Assembly: GCA_002102555.1 (NCBI GenBank) | Contig: MCFL01000018.1 | Span: forward strand, 124,001 to 188,000 | Origin: Catenaria anguillulae PL171 | Lineage: Eukaryota; Blastocladiomycota; Blastocladiomycetes; Blastocladiales; Catenariaceae | Reading direction: 5' to 3' | Length of the DNA stretch: 64,000 nt | Part shown: in pieces, positions 24,392-35,783 of the stretch | How positions within the stretch are numbered: position 1 is the stretch's first letter | Layout: each line of letters starts with the position of its first letter | Position numbers and translations under genes: made by a program | Notes under the pieces: generated by a model | The model's input: only the letters and a program-made list of their open reading frames with translations | Told to the model about the DNA's origin: nothing | Databases searched by the model: none

Positions 24392-25614
24392 CTACTGCCC
24401 GACAGCAGCACTCAACCTCTCTGCACACTTTGCCACGACCAACCTTGCCATAAACTGCTCCTTAGCCAAACCCGCACGCTCTTCAAATACGTGCCAATAT
24501 CGCACTTACCCTCATCCAAAGCCTTACCCAACGCATACAAAGCATCCTCAATGGCATGATCATCGGCCACCGCATCCACCAGCTGAGCTTGTGCGCCGAC
24601 ATCGGGGCCCGTGAACACGAGCACGTCGTCGGGGCCAGGGTCGGGCTTTGCCTCCCACTCGTCACACACTTTGCGGGTGCTGTCAATGACTTGACGAGTC
24701 AGGGCGACTTGCTCGTCCACTTCAGCGGCTTCGAGGTGGGCAACGGCAAGCGCGGATTGGACTTGGGCAAGGTGGTCGCTCAGGATCTTGTCCTCGTGCA
24801 ACAGCGTGTCGAGTTCAGACACGAGTGCAGACGACGTGAGCGACAGTTTGGGTCCGAGTTGGTCGGCCACTTGCGCTTTGGCTTTGGCCAGCGCAATGGC
24901 GTGTGGGTCCATGGGTGGCGGGAGCGTGGGTGGTGGAGCTAGATGTAAAAGTGATGTGGGCGATGCGGGCGGTTCGGCTGCTGATGTGCAATCAATGGTC
25001 CCGAGTTTGTGTGCGCGTGCGGGTTGTGCGGCAGTGGCATGGTGTGGGTTGCAGATAGGGTTGGTGACGGGCGGCGTGGCTGTGCGATGCGGACCGAGTC
25101 CCGATGTGGGCGATGCGCCTGTTCCTGTTGGTGTTGTTGTTGTCGGTGCGGGTGTACTGCCTGCCGGTGGCTTGGCATACACGGGCGGATCGAGCGAAAA
25201 GGCATGCTGGATGGCGCCACGGCGCCAACGAGCTCGAACTGCGATGGTCCCAGTAGTGTAGGACGGAATGAAACACGCGCCCGTTGGCATCCACGTCCTT
25301 TGACGGGTTGATGGCCATGCCTGGGTCGGGCGGACATAGACAAGAGGTGCGCTCGACGGGTAGGGTTCTGGGATCCAGATTTCAACGGGGATGTTGTACG
25401 AGGCGCCCGAGAAGGCAACAGGGACGGTCCCGTAGATGCACAGGATGCGCGACGTGACGCCATCGGGGTGGACATAGGTGTCGAGCTTTGGAAAGAGGCA
25501 GGTGGCGTAGCGCGACAAGAGCACGTCAACGTCATGGAACACGCGGTCGGGCAGGTGTCGGGCGTAGTGCGTGTGGGCGGCGTGGTGCAGCCATTGGCGT
25601 TGCGGGTTGTCCAT
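24392..25614 (-). CDS. VPS23: ESCRT-I subunit TSG101/Vps23
   Basis: Start MDNPQRQWLHHAAHTHYARH. Residues about 15-145 form a UEV domain (LDTYVHPDGVTSRILCIYGT, IPVEIWIPEPYPSSAPLVYV, NPSKDVDANGRVFHSVLHYW), a Thr/Pro-rich linker follows, then a coiled coil (ALAKAKAQVADQLG to TRKVCDEWEA), and the C-terminal steadiness box (AIEDALYALGKALDEGKCDI then LAKEQFMARLVVAKCAERLS). This architecture is diagnostic for TSG101/Vps23, which binds ubiquitin and starts endosomal sorting. Four single-base gaps (near 25320, 25235, 25215 and 24473) shift the frame in order 0-1-2-0-1; adding four bases gives 409 codons. No introns. It is divergent from the sphingomyelinase-like gene. Confidence 0.88.
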
Positions 25615-26121
25615 GTGGTTTCGCTGAGCAGATGGGTTTGAGGGGTTGTGGCGTGTGGGGATCTGAGTTGTAAGTTGTGCTTTGGGCGTCTGATGAGGTG
25701 GGCTGGTCGCGCCAAGGCAAGGCAAGGCAAGGCGACAATAGCCCACTGGCAGAAAGCGTGGCTCGGGCGCGATACGGCGATAATGTGAAGGGAGGGTCGA
25801 TTGCTACGAGTACCGGCATTGAATCATGAATGCATGCATGCCTGGCGTCGCGAGAGAACGAGAATTAAAATTTATGCCACCAAACATCACAACGTTGATC
25901 AGTATGGAGAGTCAGTGATCAGATCAGATTGCCAAGACCAACTGCAGGACTCAGGAGTTGATCAACTCAACTCAGTTCTTTTTGAAAACTTGCTTCGTGT
26001 CTCGCGCTTTGCTGCCGTCCTCTTCTAAGAAGTTGACACCACTCGCTGTCTTCACAAAGTCACCCCGAAAAGATCACAACACAACCAACGTATATATACA
26101 CAAGTACACGCGGCATACAGT
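25615..26121. promoter_or_regulatory. Divergent promoter region between VPS23 and the phosphodiesterase gene
   Basis: This 507-bp region separates two outward-reading genes. It has a TGCATGCA octamer at 25831-25838 and a TATA-like box (GTATATATACAC, about 26089-26101) only 20-30 bp before the right-hand ATG. If that box is used, the 5' leader of the phosphodiesterase mRNA is very short or the true start codon is the downstream ATG at 26149. Confidence 0.45.
25831..25838. promoter_or_regulatory. TGCATGCA palindrome
   Basis: Exact octamer in the divergent region between VPS23 and the phosphodiesterase gene, preceded by GAATCATGAA. Confidence 0.4.
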
Positions 26122-27723
26122 ATGCTCGGCATCCTCGCAAACTCCATCATGTCGTCGTCCTCGTCCGATCTCAGCTCAAAGGGCCGCTCCCTCCTCCACA
26201 AGGTCACCAACAAGTCGAGCCTGCCGCTCATCCTGGCCGCCGACCTGCACGAATCGGGCCGCTGGTGGACTGTCCCGCCCGCAACCATTCCTCCCGCGGG
26301 CGGCATTGCCACCTACTCTTCTTGCAACCGCGATGGCGGCATCCTGACGGGCACCACGGGCGCGGTCGCCTATCGTGTGGCGCACACCGATTTCTACGTT
26401 GCCCTCTTCTTCTCCAACCCATATGTCGGTGCCTTCAAGGCCGGCGCCAAGGTGTACCGTGGGCTGCCGTCAACCGCCCAGCTCAAGACCGACTATGCGT
26501 CCAACGATGTCGTCCTGGTCAAGCAAGGAACCACCGTTTTCGGTTCCATTCATGTCGGGTTTGCGCCTGCAGTCGATCGCGACTCGCCCGCCACATACAC
26601 CTTTGATATCCAGGGCGACTCGCTCTCCGGCGTACCCCTTGAATCGCTTGTGCCACCCGCCGACAGCGAGCACCAACCGAAACGCCAACACCCATTGGCC
26701 GTGCCGCGTTCCATCGACCCACCCTATTCGCTGCGCCTCCTTTCCTACAACCTCTTTTTGCGGCCGTTGCTCGTGGCGACTCGACCACGTTCGCATCAAA
26801 TGACTACAAGGAATCGCGCACCGAGCTGTTTATCCAACGCGCCTTTGAGCAGTACGACGTTCTTTGCCTCCATGAGGTCTTTGACAATTCGCTCAGAACA
26901 ACGCTCAAGCAAGCCGCCAAGCGCTGGGATATCAACTACTGCCTCGAAGGCCCTGCATCGGGCGGGCCTTCTGCCCCGATCTCATCGGGCCTTCTTGTCC
27001 TCTCTCGCTTCCCCATCCTCGAACCGCACGCCGAAATGTTTGCACACGCCGTCGGCGCCGATGCATTTTCCGCAAAAGGTTTTGTCTCATGCAAGCTGCT
27101 GCTGCCGCAAGGTGGCACCATCAACCTCGTCTCAACACACTTGCAGGCCAACCCGAGCAATGTCCCCGGGCACGTGCACATTCCGCTGACGGCCGAAGCA
27201 GCCACCGTGCGCTACTCGCAGCTCATTGAGCTCGCGTCTGCCTGCGCCAGCGCCCGCACCTGACAGATGCCGGCCTGGTTTTGTCGGCGACCTCAACATC
27301 CCTGGCGGATCCGACGAGTACACGCGCATGGTATCCTTGTTCCGCGCCGTGCTCGGGCCAAACACCCAATGGATCGACCTATTTGCCGATGCTGGCATGG
27401 CAAAGCACACGTGGAAGCCTTGGTCGGCCGTAGCGCACCCGACCAACCTGGTGGATGTCACCATGACATCGCTTGCGACGGGCACAACGCCCGGCGAGGT
27501 GGCTAGGCATGAACATGCGGCACCCGCCGTCGAGGGCGCCAGGTTGGATTACGCCGTGTATATCAAGACAGGAAAACCGGTACATGATTCCGAGGTGCCC
27601 ATGTTTCATTTGCAGCATGAGCCGTTTGTGGTGGAGGGCGATCGCAAGGAGAGCGAAATGTTTGAAAAGTTGTCGGATCATGATGCGCTGTGTATTTCAT
27701 GGCATAATGCCATACGGTCATAA
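26122..27723 (+). CDS. Sphingomyelinase-like endonuclease/exonuclease/phosphatase-fold phosphodiesterase with extra N-terminal domain
   Basis: The N-terminal ~150 residues form a beta-rich domain: LILAADLHESGRWWTVPP, IPPAGGIATYSSCNRDGGIL, TGTTGAVAYRV and FFSNPYVGAFKAG. I know similar motifs from small fungal and bacterial beta-sandwich proteins but cannot name the family with certainty. From about residue 205 an EEP-fold enzyme follows with its catalytic landmarks: LLSYNLF, LHEVFDN (metal-binding Glu), STHLQAN (His), GDLNIPGG (Asp/Asn) and SDHDALC (Asp-His pair). This set fits neutral sphingomyelinases and related phospholipases. Three single-base gaps near 26786, 27262 and 27281 restore 535 codons. 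No signal peptide or intron is visible. Substrate is inferred, not shown. Confidence 0.75.
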
Positions 27724-27899
27724 ATTGTTTAAAGATGGTTGAGTCGGGCGCCACTTGTGTGTTGTCATTTGCATTTGCTGATATAAGTAATCCAGTAAAT
27801 ACATTCTTGTATGCTTGATTTGACACCAACCAGCCAGCTCATGCAGGAATCACACGCCATCAACGGAATGAATCGATTGCAAGAGAAAATCAGCACTTT

Positions 27900-29366
27900 T
27901 CACAACTCACCCTCTTCCAAATCCATGTCCACCTCTGAACCACCCCCGCTCGCTCCGCTCCGACTTGCGCTCACGACCGACTGGGACATGGACGTCACCC
28001 CTCCTCCCCCTCCGTTACCATGCTCGCCAGACTGTGGCGCTGTCGCATGTGCGTGCGGCGCACTGGCCGACCGACCCCACCCAGACGCCCCAACAGACGG
28101 GATTTGACTGTGTCGGGCACCCTGGCCAGTGACCCAACGGGGTTCCACTTGCCGATCCGTGACCGCTACTGGACACGACATTATTGGGCGTGCGCACGCC
28201 ACCAGAATACGTCGACCCAGGCGTCGTGCTGGACGACGACATGCCGCCGGTGCCGCCTGCATCGGGCGCCCTCACCGCCGTGGCACTTCGTGACGATGGT
28301 GGCGGTGCCGTGCTGACTGCTGCCCACCTCGCCTCGTGCACATCGAGCATTTGGCTCGCAGCGTCGAGCACGGCCAGCCGGTCCACGTTCATGAGTTGCA
28401 TCCAGTCCGGGCGCAGCGGCACGTGTGTGGGATCCACGGCAAGTTTCGAGGCGAGGCGGAGGGCGGCGGCCGCGATCACGGTGGGCGGGTGTTGCAGGCA
28501 AAGGGTTGTGCGCAGACTATGGTGACAATGAGATGGACGTAAGTGATGGGGGGGGTAGCGGCAAATGGCAGGAGCGACGAAAAAGTACCTGTCGTTGATG
28601 AACACCATGGCCAACCTGCCCACCGCCACAGGCACCTTGGTCGTTGTAAGAAAGTTGTTGAGCGGCCTGTACGGGTGCTCAATGTAGAAGTCAAAGCCAA
28701 TGGATGCAGCAAACCACGGCTCGAGCTCGCGAATGCGTGACACCCACTTCTTGCGCTCGTCCTCGTTGACGGCGTGCAAGTGTGGGTCCTTGTTGGCGCT
28801 CAGGTAGGCCATTTCAGCAACGTGGTCCAGCTTGAGCACGCGCTCTTCGGCCTTGGCAGCGTGGTACATGGCGACCGTTGCAATATCCTATCCATTCATG
28901 ACATGTATAGGGACGTTGGATCAAGTGCAGAGTGTGAGACTGGAAAAAAGCAAGAATTCGTACGTATTGGTGGACGGAATCAAATGACTGGCTCATGAAA
29001 AACCGATGAAACAAGGTAGCGGCCGTGGCGAGCGTTGCCTGCGATACAAGCATCCTGGTCGCCAGCGAAAACAAAAAGTTGATGCCCTTGGCGCGGAGAT
29101 TGCGCACTTGGTTGCGATCAGCCATGTGCATGGAATATCGGGTGTCTATGTCGCGTTTCGAGAAGCGCCAGTCTGGCGACAGCATGGGCGGCGTGCATGG
29201 CGGGAGAGTAGGGCCGCGGCTCGGTGCCGTTTTGCGAAGGTTGTGGGAAGTGGTTGGGCTTTTGTATTGTTGATGAGGGGTGGAAAGGTGGGCCGCCGAG
29301 TGGGGGTGCGGATGGCGGACGGTCAGGATGTCCGCCGTGTGCCAAGTGACGGTGCGGATTGTACAT
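27900..29366 (-). CDS. Transcription-type cyclin (cyclin K/T/Ctk2 group)
   Basis: Exons 28964-29366, 28589-28887 and 27900-28517 with GT-AG introns. The N-terminus is Pro/His-rich (MYNPHRHLAHGGHPDRPPSA). The first cyclin fold reads LRAKGINFLFSLATRMLVSQ, FHRFFMSQSFDSVHQYDIAT and ACKAEE-like KAEERVLKLDHV; the second reads IGFDFYIEHPYRPLNNFL, then TTLCLQHPPTVIAAAALRLA. RTTLCLQ-PP-VIAAAA is typical of cyclins K, T and L and fungal Ctk2/Bur2, partners of CDK9/CDK12-like kinases that phosphorylate RNA polymerase II. A Ser/Gly-rich tail ends SEVDMDLEEGEL. Two bases seem missing in exon 1 (near 29170-29290) and one in exon 3 (near 28150). Which subgroup it belongs to cannot be decided by eye. Confidence 0.82.
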
Positions 29367-29678
29367 CGTGATCCGTTTTGAACTTTCAAGGGCGGGTGGA
29401 TTCGAGTGCGCGATGTGATGGACTTGAGCTTGGCCGACCAGGTGGGCAAGACAAAATGACCCGAAAATGGTAAAGTTCTGAGTGTTCCGCGTTAAGAGCG
29501 AGGATTGCTTCAAGTTGTTTATGGCTTTATGTCATTGTAGCAGCGTAAGTAGTCAAGGAACCAGGCATCCTAAATCTGTGTGATGAAAGTTCATGTCGTG
29601 GAGAACGATCTGGCCGGGGCGGCCGCCGATTTGGCTTGACGGTGTAAAGAAAGGTTTACATCGTTCGCCCGCAACCAG
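29367..29678. promoter_or_regulatory. Divergent region between cyclin gene and small ORF
   Basis: The 312-bp stretch lies upstream of both the cyclin gene (minus) and the small gene at 29679 (plus). No gene, repeat or core-promoter motif is recognisable. Confidence 0.3.
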
Positions 29679-30027
29679 ATGCAGTCGGCGAACCAGAACC
29701 GTCTCACGGACCATATGATACAGAAGAAGTACTCGTCAGGTCCCAAGGGCAAGGGCAAGGCGCAAGGTGGTTTAGCGACGGGTGCCAAGAGGGCGGGCAA
29801 AAAGGTGAGAGAGGGATGGTCAGTGGGATATTGTCTGCTTAAGCTTCCGCGGCGACGGATGGCACTGCGGATATGCTGACATGTGTACTTCCGCAAAATA
29901 GTGGCTGGCCGGGACCCTGGCCTCGCCGCCAACAATGGAGGACGTAGAAGGGCTTGAATGCACCGTGGATGCCTTGGCACGCATTGAAGTCGAGGGGCAG
30001 GATCCGGTCAGTTGCGTCGTTGAGTGA
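29679..30027 (+). CDS. Putative small basic protein of unknown function
   Basis: A plus-strand reading starts MQSANQNRLTDHMIQKKYSS, continues through a Lys/Gly-rich stretch (GPKGKGKAQGG) and, if the intron from the GTGAGA donor at about 29805 to the AAATAG acceptor at about 29902 is removed, ends LARIEVEGQDPVSCVVE. Both splice sites look good and phase 0 fits. The product would be about 84 aa with a basic N-terminus and an acidic C-terminus. A competing minus-strand frame covers the same region but has no features. I do not recognise the protein. Confidence 0.35.
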
Positions 30028-30346
30028 ATTTGGTGGGCATGCATTTTTTCCCTGTTGAGTCAGAGTCGGTTACAACTCACTCGACTTGCGATCGCGCCAA
30101 GTTCTGATCCTGACTGTGAACAAGTTATCCTGAACCAAGTCGCCCAAGACAAACAGGATTGAGACTTCAGTCATGTACTGTAACAAGATTGGGAACCGGC
30201 ACGGTGACAGCAGGCCGTCAAGAAGGGGCAAAACAACAATAAGGCAACGCAAACGGCGAATCTGTACACACACAACAGCGGCACACATGACACAACAACA
30301 TCAACAAGCGAAAAAAATGACTCCAACAACAACATCCATCCAACCT
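30028..30346. other. 3' intergenic region before RAD23
   Basis: This lies between the ends of the small plus-strand gene and RAD23, which reads leftward. The plus strand is A/C-rich near 30230-30320 (ACAACA repeats), as expected for a 3' flank. No gene is supported. Confidence 0.35.
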
Positions 30347-31674
30347 TTACTCGAACTGGTTGTCAAACAAGTAGTTTGCAGCCATCTCCTCATTCTTGTC
30401 GCATGCGAAATACGCCTCAATGACCAAGTTGCGATCAAACCCAAGCGCACACAACCGATCAATGGCCGCCTTTTCCTCCTCCGACACTTGAATGACGCGT
30501 GCCCCTGGGGGCAAGGGGTTGCCATCGGCATCCACCATCATGTCGCCCTCGTCACCCTCTTCGTCCGTGCCTTCGCCGCCACCGCCAAGCAACATTTGCA
30601 AAAACATCTCTGGGTTGGCCTGAATGAGTTGCGCGAGCTGCGGGTTGGCGCCCGCCATTTGTTGCAGATGGGCTGGATCAGTGCCGGGTTGGCCGTGATC
30701 ATGGCGCGCAGTTGGTTAAGTTGCTCCGGGTTCATCATGCCGGCCATGTCGCCCAGTCCGCCTGCGGCGGCTCCGAGTCCACCAGCGGCACCTGTGGCCG
30801 CGGCGGCCTGTTGTTGCTGGGCTTGCTGTTGAGCGAGCGAAAACAAGTTGTTTGGGTCGGCGGCGGGTTGCGGGGCAGCAGCAGCGGTTGCGGGTTGGGC
30901 AGCGGCAGGGTTGGCGCCGGCGGCGGGGGCTTCTTGTTGTTGGAGGTTGGCCGGGATACCCTATAGTGAGAAAAAAAAAAACACGCGTGAGTAAGTAAAG
31001 GCACGAGAGATGCTTGATTGAACAACAAAGGCAACGCAACCGACATTCATCAGGTATTCGAACGCACGATCCGGGTTGTTGAAGGCAGCACGCATGGCGC
31101 GGACGACCTGGTCGCGTGGGTATCCCATTTCCATCATGTTGGTGACGGCCGTTTCGAACGCCGAGCCCATAACCATGGACGGATCGGCAGGTGCAGCCGG
31201 AGTAGAAGGTGCGGCCGGGGTTGCTGGTGCAGCAGGGGCGGCAGCAGCAACCGGTGTAGTGGGAGCGGCAGGAGTTGACGGAGCGGCGGCAGCGGCAGGG
31301 GCGGGAGTGGCAGGCGCGGCAGCAGGTGCAGGAGCAGCAGCCGCGGCGGCAGGCTTTGGCTTTGCAACCATGACAACCATAAATCAGTCTCCTTGACCTT
31401 GAGGGCGTCAATGGTTTGGTCATCAGTGAGGATCTTGCCCGAGTAGATGAGCTTTTGGGCAGCGACTTCAAAGCCTTCGCCCTGTTGGAGCATTTCCTTG
31501 ACTTGGCCGACCTGTGTGTTGCAGTCAAAATGAGTCAGCCAGTTAGTTGATGACATGACGAGATGATCCGAACGCTCAAGCTCAAGGGAGACGACTGAAC
31601 GAACGGACCGTGGTGGTGGGCTCGACCTGGAGGTGGATTTGCTTTTGAGCAAGGGTCTTGACAGTGAGCTTCAT
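30347..31674 (-). CDS. RAD23: UV excision repair / proteasome shuttle protein Rad23
   Basis: Exons 31609-31674, 31045-31511 and 30347-30960 (donors GTCCGT and GTCGGT). About 382 aa. The ubiquitin-like domain starts MKLTVKTLAQKQIHLQVEPT and contains LIYSGKILTDDQTIDALKVK; an Ala/Pro linker leads to UBA1 (MMEMGYPRDQVVRAMRAAFN), then Gln/Ala-rich sequence, the XPC-binding domain (MMNPEQLNQLRAMITANPAL) and UBA2 (IDRLCALGFDRNLVIEAYFA), ending NYLFDNQFE. Order and spacing are those of Rad23/HHR23, which delivers ubiquitylated proteins to the proteasome and stabilises Rad4/XPC in repair. One base is missing near 31372 (TTT run) and one near 30672; exon lengths 468 and 615 are then multiples of three. 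Confidence 0.93.
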
Positions 31675-32157
31675 GTTGGCAAGCTTGGTCTGTGCGACAG
31701 AACAAGTTGGGAAACGAAAATTTAGTGTCTCGCATCACGTCGTGTTGTCCTCGTTGTTTGGCGATTGGCGCGGTGCCGCGCACTTGGAGGGCGAGACTGG
31801 CAGCGGCAGGTCGAAAAATGGACTGTACGTACAGAAAAGTTAGTGGGGAACAAGTTGCGGCGAGTGGAACGTGTCGGGAATCGATTGGCATGGGTTTGTT
31901 GAGCGCTATTATTCATTTCGCGAGTGACTTGGCATCAATTCGGCGCAATCCAACGGCAATGGCAATCGGAACGCCGATCGCACTCTCCTTCACCTCTGCT
32001 CTGCAGATACGTCGAGATAGCTCACGGCCGCACAGGCACGGGGCAGAGAACAGTCCTTCTGCAAGCATGGAAACGCTGTCACGGACGGCTGCAGCACTCG
32101 ACGCATCACTTTCCAGTATCCAGTCGACTGCCATCACCCCACCAACGACCATCCGCC
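31675..32157. promoter_or_regulatory. Divergent promoter region between RAD23 and CWC22
   Basis: This 483-bp stretch contains an open plus-strand frame with Ser/Arg-rich sequence, but it is not conserved-looking and stops before CWC22, so I treat it as promoter and leader. No TATA box or other known element is evident. Confidence 0.35.
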
Positions 32158-35072
32158 ATGTCTCCGGTACGTTCGTCTCGCCCCTCCCTCGGACACGTTC
32201 CCGCCAGCCTCAATATGGTTGAATCCTCACCCTCATTCTCATTCTCGATCTCGTTCTCATGGTCGTTTTCGATATCCTCTTTCGGACACAGGTCGATGCA
32301 CCGCTAGCGTCTGCGGGCACCTCGTCCTCGGCATCCCTCCTCTCCCGCACCGGCGGCGCCTACATCCCGCCCGCCAAACTCCGCGCCCTCCAAGCGCAAA
32401 TCACCGACAAGGCGTCCGAAGCCTACCAGCGCATGTCCTGGGAGGCCCTGAAAAAGTCCATCAACGGCCTCATTAACAAGGCAAATACAGCCAACATCAA
32501 ACACATCATCCCCGAGCTCATCAACGAAAACCTCATCCGCGGCCGCGGCCTCTTTTGCCGGTCCATGATCAAGTCGCAGGCCGCCGCGCTTCCGTTTACC
32601 CCAGTGTACGCCGCCGTCACGGCCGTCCTCAACACAAAGTTTCCGCAACTGGGCGAGCTGCTCGTCACCCGCCTCATTATGCAGTTTCGCCGGGCGTACC
32701 GGCGCAACGACAAGGCGGCGTGTTTGGCCGTGACCCAGTTTTTGGCACACTTGGTCAACCAGCGGGTGGCACACGAGATTGTGGTGCTGCAAATCCTCAC
32801 GCTGCTGCTCGAGCGGCCCACCGACGACGCCGTCGAAGTGGCCGTCGGCCTCATGCGCCAAGTTGGCGCCTATCTCACGGACGCTCAGCCCCGCGCGCTC
32901 AATGCCGTGTTTGACCGGTTTCGAACCATCTTGCACGAGGCAAAAATCACGGTCCGCACACAGTACATGATTGAGGTGTTGTTTCAAGTGCGCAAGGACA
33001 AGTTCAAGGACAACCCGCCCGTTGCGCAGGAGTTGGATTTGGTCGAGGAGGACGATCAGATTACCCACATGTTGGGCCTCGATGAGGAGGAGCTCGATGC
33101 GCAGGATGGCACCAATGTGTTCAAGTTTGATCCCGAGTTTTTGGAGAGCGAGCGCAAGTATGCCCAAATCAAGCGCGAGATTCTGGGGTCGGATGACGAG
33201 GACGACGGCGAATCTGGGTCAGCAAGTGACGATGAAGACGATTCCGGCTCGGGCTCCGGGTCTGACGACGAATCGGATGAAGACGAGACGGCCGGGCAAA
33301 CACCAGGTGCATCCTCGGCCGGCGCAGGCGACATGATTGACGAGACGGGTGCCGACGTCATGGCCCTTCGCAAGCGCATCTACCTCATCATCATGTCGTC
33401 GCTCGACTTTGAGGAGTGCATCCACAAGCTCATGCGCGTGTCTATTGCCCCCGGCCAAGAAATGGAGCTCGTCAACATGGTCATTGATTGTGCTGCGCAA
33501 GAGCGCACCTACAAGCGCTTTTATGGCAACATGGCCGAGCGGCTTTGCAAAATGAACCGCGTGTGGGCCGATTTGTTTGGGCGCGCGTTTGCCGAAAAGT
33601 ATGCCGTCATTCATCGGTACGAGACAACCCAGCTCCGTAACGTCGCGCGTGTGTTTGCGCATGTCCTCGCTGCCGATGCCGTGTCGTGGGCCGTGCTCGA
33701 GTGTGTCGTGCTGACCGAAGAGGCAACGACCAGTTCGTCACGCATTTTCGTTAAGATTTTGTTCCAGGAGGTGATGCAAGAGATGGGGTTGCCCGCCATG
33801 GTGGCGAGGTTGACGGAGGATGTGTTTTTGCAGCCCGCATTCCAGGGCCTGTTCCCGCGGGACAATGTGCGCAACACGCGGTTTGCCATCAATTACTGGA
33901 CGTCCATTGGGTTTGGCGTTGTCACCAAGGATTTGCGCGAGTGGCTCGCCAATGCACCGCCTGCGGTGCCGCCACCGCACATGCAAAACCGTACCACCTC
34001 GGACTCGTCGTCGGATTCGTCGTCCGGCTCGGACTCGGACTCGGACTCTGATTCCGACTCGAGCTCATCCGCCAGTGACTCGGATTCAAGCGATGATGGT
34101 CGGTACGCCCGCAACCGCCGCGGCCGCTCGTACTCTCGCTCTCGCTCGCCTCCCCGCCACACCCGAGGCCGCTCCCGTTCGCGCAGCCCACCCCGTCGCC
34201 GATCGCCCTCCTACTCGCGCTCGCCGTCTCCGCGGCGCCACCAAGCGCGTGGACGGTCCCCTTCGCCGCCGCGATCCATGTCCCCACCCCCACAACGAGG
34301 TGCGCGACTTCCTCTCGAGTCGCCCGCTGGTAGCGACATGCGCGGTCGCCGCCCCATGTCTCGCTCTCGTTCGCGCTCGCGCTCGCGCTCGCCCACCGCA
34401 TCCCGCCGCGCAACCCGATACACTCCGCGCTCGCCAAGTCCTCCTCGCGGCCGTGGCCGCAGTCCTCCCACGCGCTCGCTTAGCCCGCCGCCTATGGTCC
34501 GTGGTCGCTCTCGGTCGCCGCCGCGCTCCCGCTACCGCTCTCGCTCGCGCACCCCGCCAATGGCTCGCCGTGCAAGGTACGACGACTCGCGGTCCAGGTC
34601 GCGCAGTCCCCCAGCGGGGCCGGCACGTGGCCGGCCCGTCAACGGCCGCTCCAGCAGGCACCGGAGCAACTCGCCGTCGCGCTCGCACGGATCCGCTCCT
34701 CGGTCTCGGTCTCGGTCTTGGTCTCGTTCTCGGTCGCCGCCGCACCGCAGGTTCGAGTCGCGGTCGCGGTCGCCCGTTGCGCGACGCGGGCGGTACCAGT
34801 CGCCATCTCGGTCACGGTCGAGGTCGCCGATTCCGCGGCGCAGGTACGACTCGAGGTCGCGGTCGCGGTCGAGGTCGCCGATTCCGCGGCGCAGGTACGG
34901 CTCGCGCAGCCCGTCGCGCAGTCCAAGCGCGAGTCCTGTTGGGCGGCGTGGGCGGTCCGTGTCGCCGCCGGTGCGGCAGGCAGAGAGGCGGGTGAGGCCA
35001 AGGTCGAGGTCGCCTGGCTCCATTTCGCCAGAGAGGGAAGGCGGGGCTGCTAAGAGGAGGCGGTATGATTGA
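32158..35072 (+). CDS. CWC22: Pre-mRNA splicing factor CWC22
   Basis: A nine-base first exon (32158-32166, Met-Ser-Pro) is followed by an intron with GTACGT donor and ACACAG acceptor, then one exon 32292-35072; 929 aa. The MIF4G domain begins GGAYIPPAKLRALQAQITDK and SWEALKKSINGLINKANTAN; an acidic insert (DDEDDGESGSASDDEDDSGS) separates it from the MA3 domain (RKRIYLIIMSSLDFEECIHK, residues about 357-470). The last ~350 residues are an Arg/Ser-rich domain, longer than in yeast and like metazoan CWC22. In other species the protein joins the spliceosome, holds eIF4A3 and helps load the exon junction complex. The frame is clean throughout. Confidence 0.95.
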
Positions 35073-35392
35073 GGGGGAACGGAGGGAGTGTCAGTCCTTA
35101 GGCTGGCCGTTGGTTGGGGGATGCAAAGCGCGGTTGTGCGGTGGGGTTGAAGCGATTAATGTACTTATGTATCCAAATGGATATTCTCATGTCTGCGCTC
35201 TGCTCCTGGAGCAACCCAAGCATTCCTACAGATCGCTTACACACATCCGCCAGAAGAACGCAAGAAAAGATACAAATACAGCTACATGTAAACTGAAACA
35301 TTGACTCATCGCGCACACGAAATCCCGGTTGGCGCACTCCCAAGGTGTCGCTCTCACATCAACCCCCGACTCGCACACGCCATATGCCAACC
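35073..35392. other. Convergent 3' region between CWC22 and TIM13
   Basis: No gene is supported in these 320 bp. Both neighbours end here. Short A-rich stretches near 35250-35300 may contribute to mRNA 3' ends. Confidence 0.35.
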
Positions 35393-35783
35393 TTACTCGC
35401 CCTTGGCCATTTCGGCGCGGATCCGCTTATCGTACGACTGGGCCACAACATTGAAGGCATCCATGTAGCGATCCATGCACTTTGACAAGCACGTCTCGTC
35501 CGACGACGACAGTGACGAGCCGGGCGCCGTGATGCACCGTGCGTAGCAAACATCGCCCATCTTGGTCACGAGCTCTTGCAGGTTGGCGAGGGCAAGCTCT
35601 TGGCGCACTTGCTGCATGATTTGCTGCTTGCGCTCTTCGGCAGACGGGGCCGCGGCCGAGGATGCAGAAGGAGTGGTTGCGCTGTATTGAGTGTGTAGTG
35701 TCAAGTGAGACGGGCCGAGGGACGCTGGTAGAGGGTTGAGCGACGCCCAGAGGAGGTGTACGGTACCTGCCAAAGAAGGACAT
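35393..35783 (-). CDS. TIM13: Mitochondrial intermembrane-space chaperone Tim13
   Basis: Exon 1 (35767-35783) encodes MSFFG and part of Ser; exon 2 is 35393-35681; the 85-nt intron has GTACCG and ACAG ends. The 101-aa protein has the twin CX3C pattern of small Tim proteins: CYARC, 15 residues, CLSKCMDRYMDAF. The preceding QIMQQVRQELALANLQELV block is typical of Tim13. It would form a hexamer with Tim8 in the mitochondrial intermembrane space and guide inner-membrane precursors. Exon phases agree and no base is missing. Confidence 0.92.

Noticed and set aside
32304-33167. A 287-codon antisense frame opposite CWC22.
   Set aside because: It mirrors conserved coding sequence on the plus strand and has no domain, start context or splice sites of its own.
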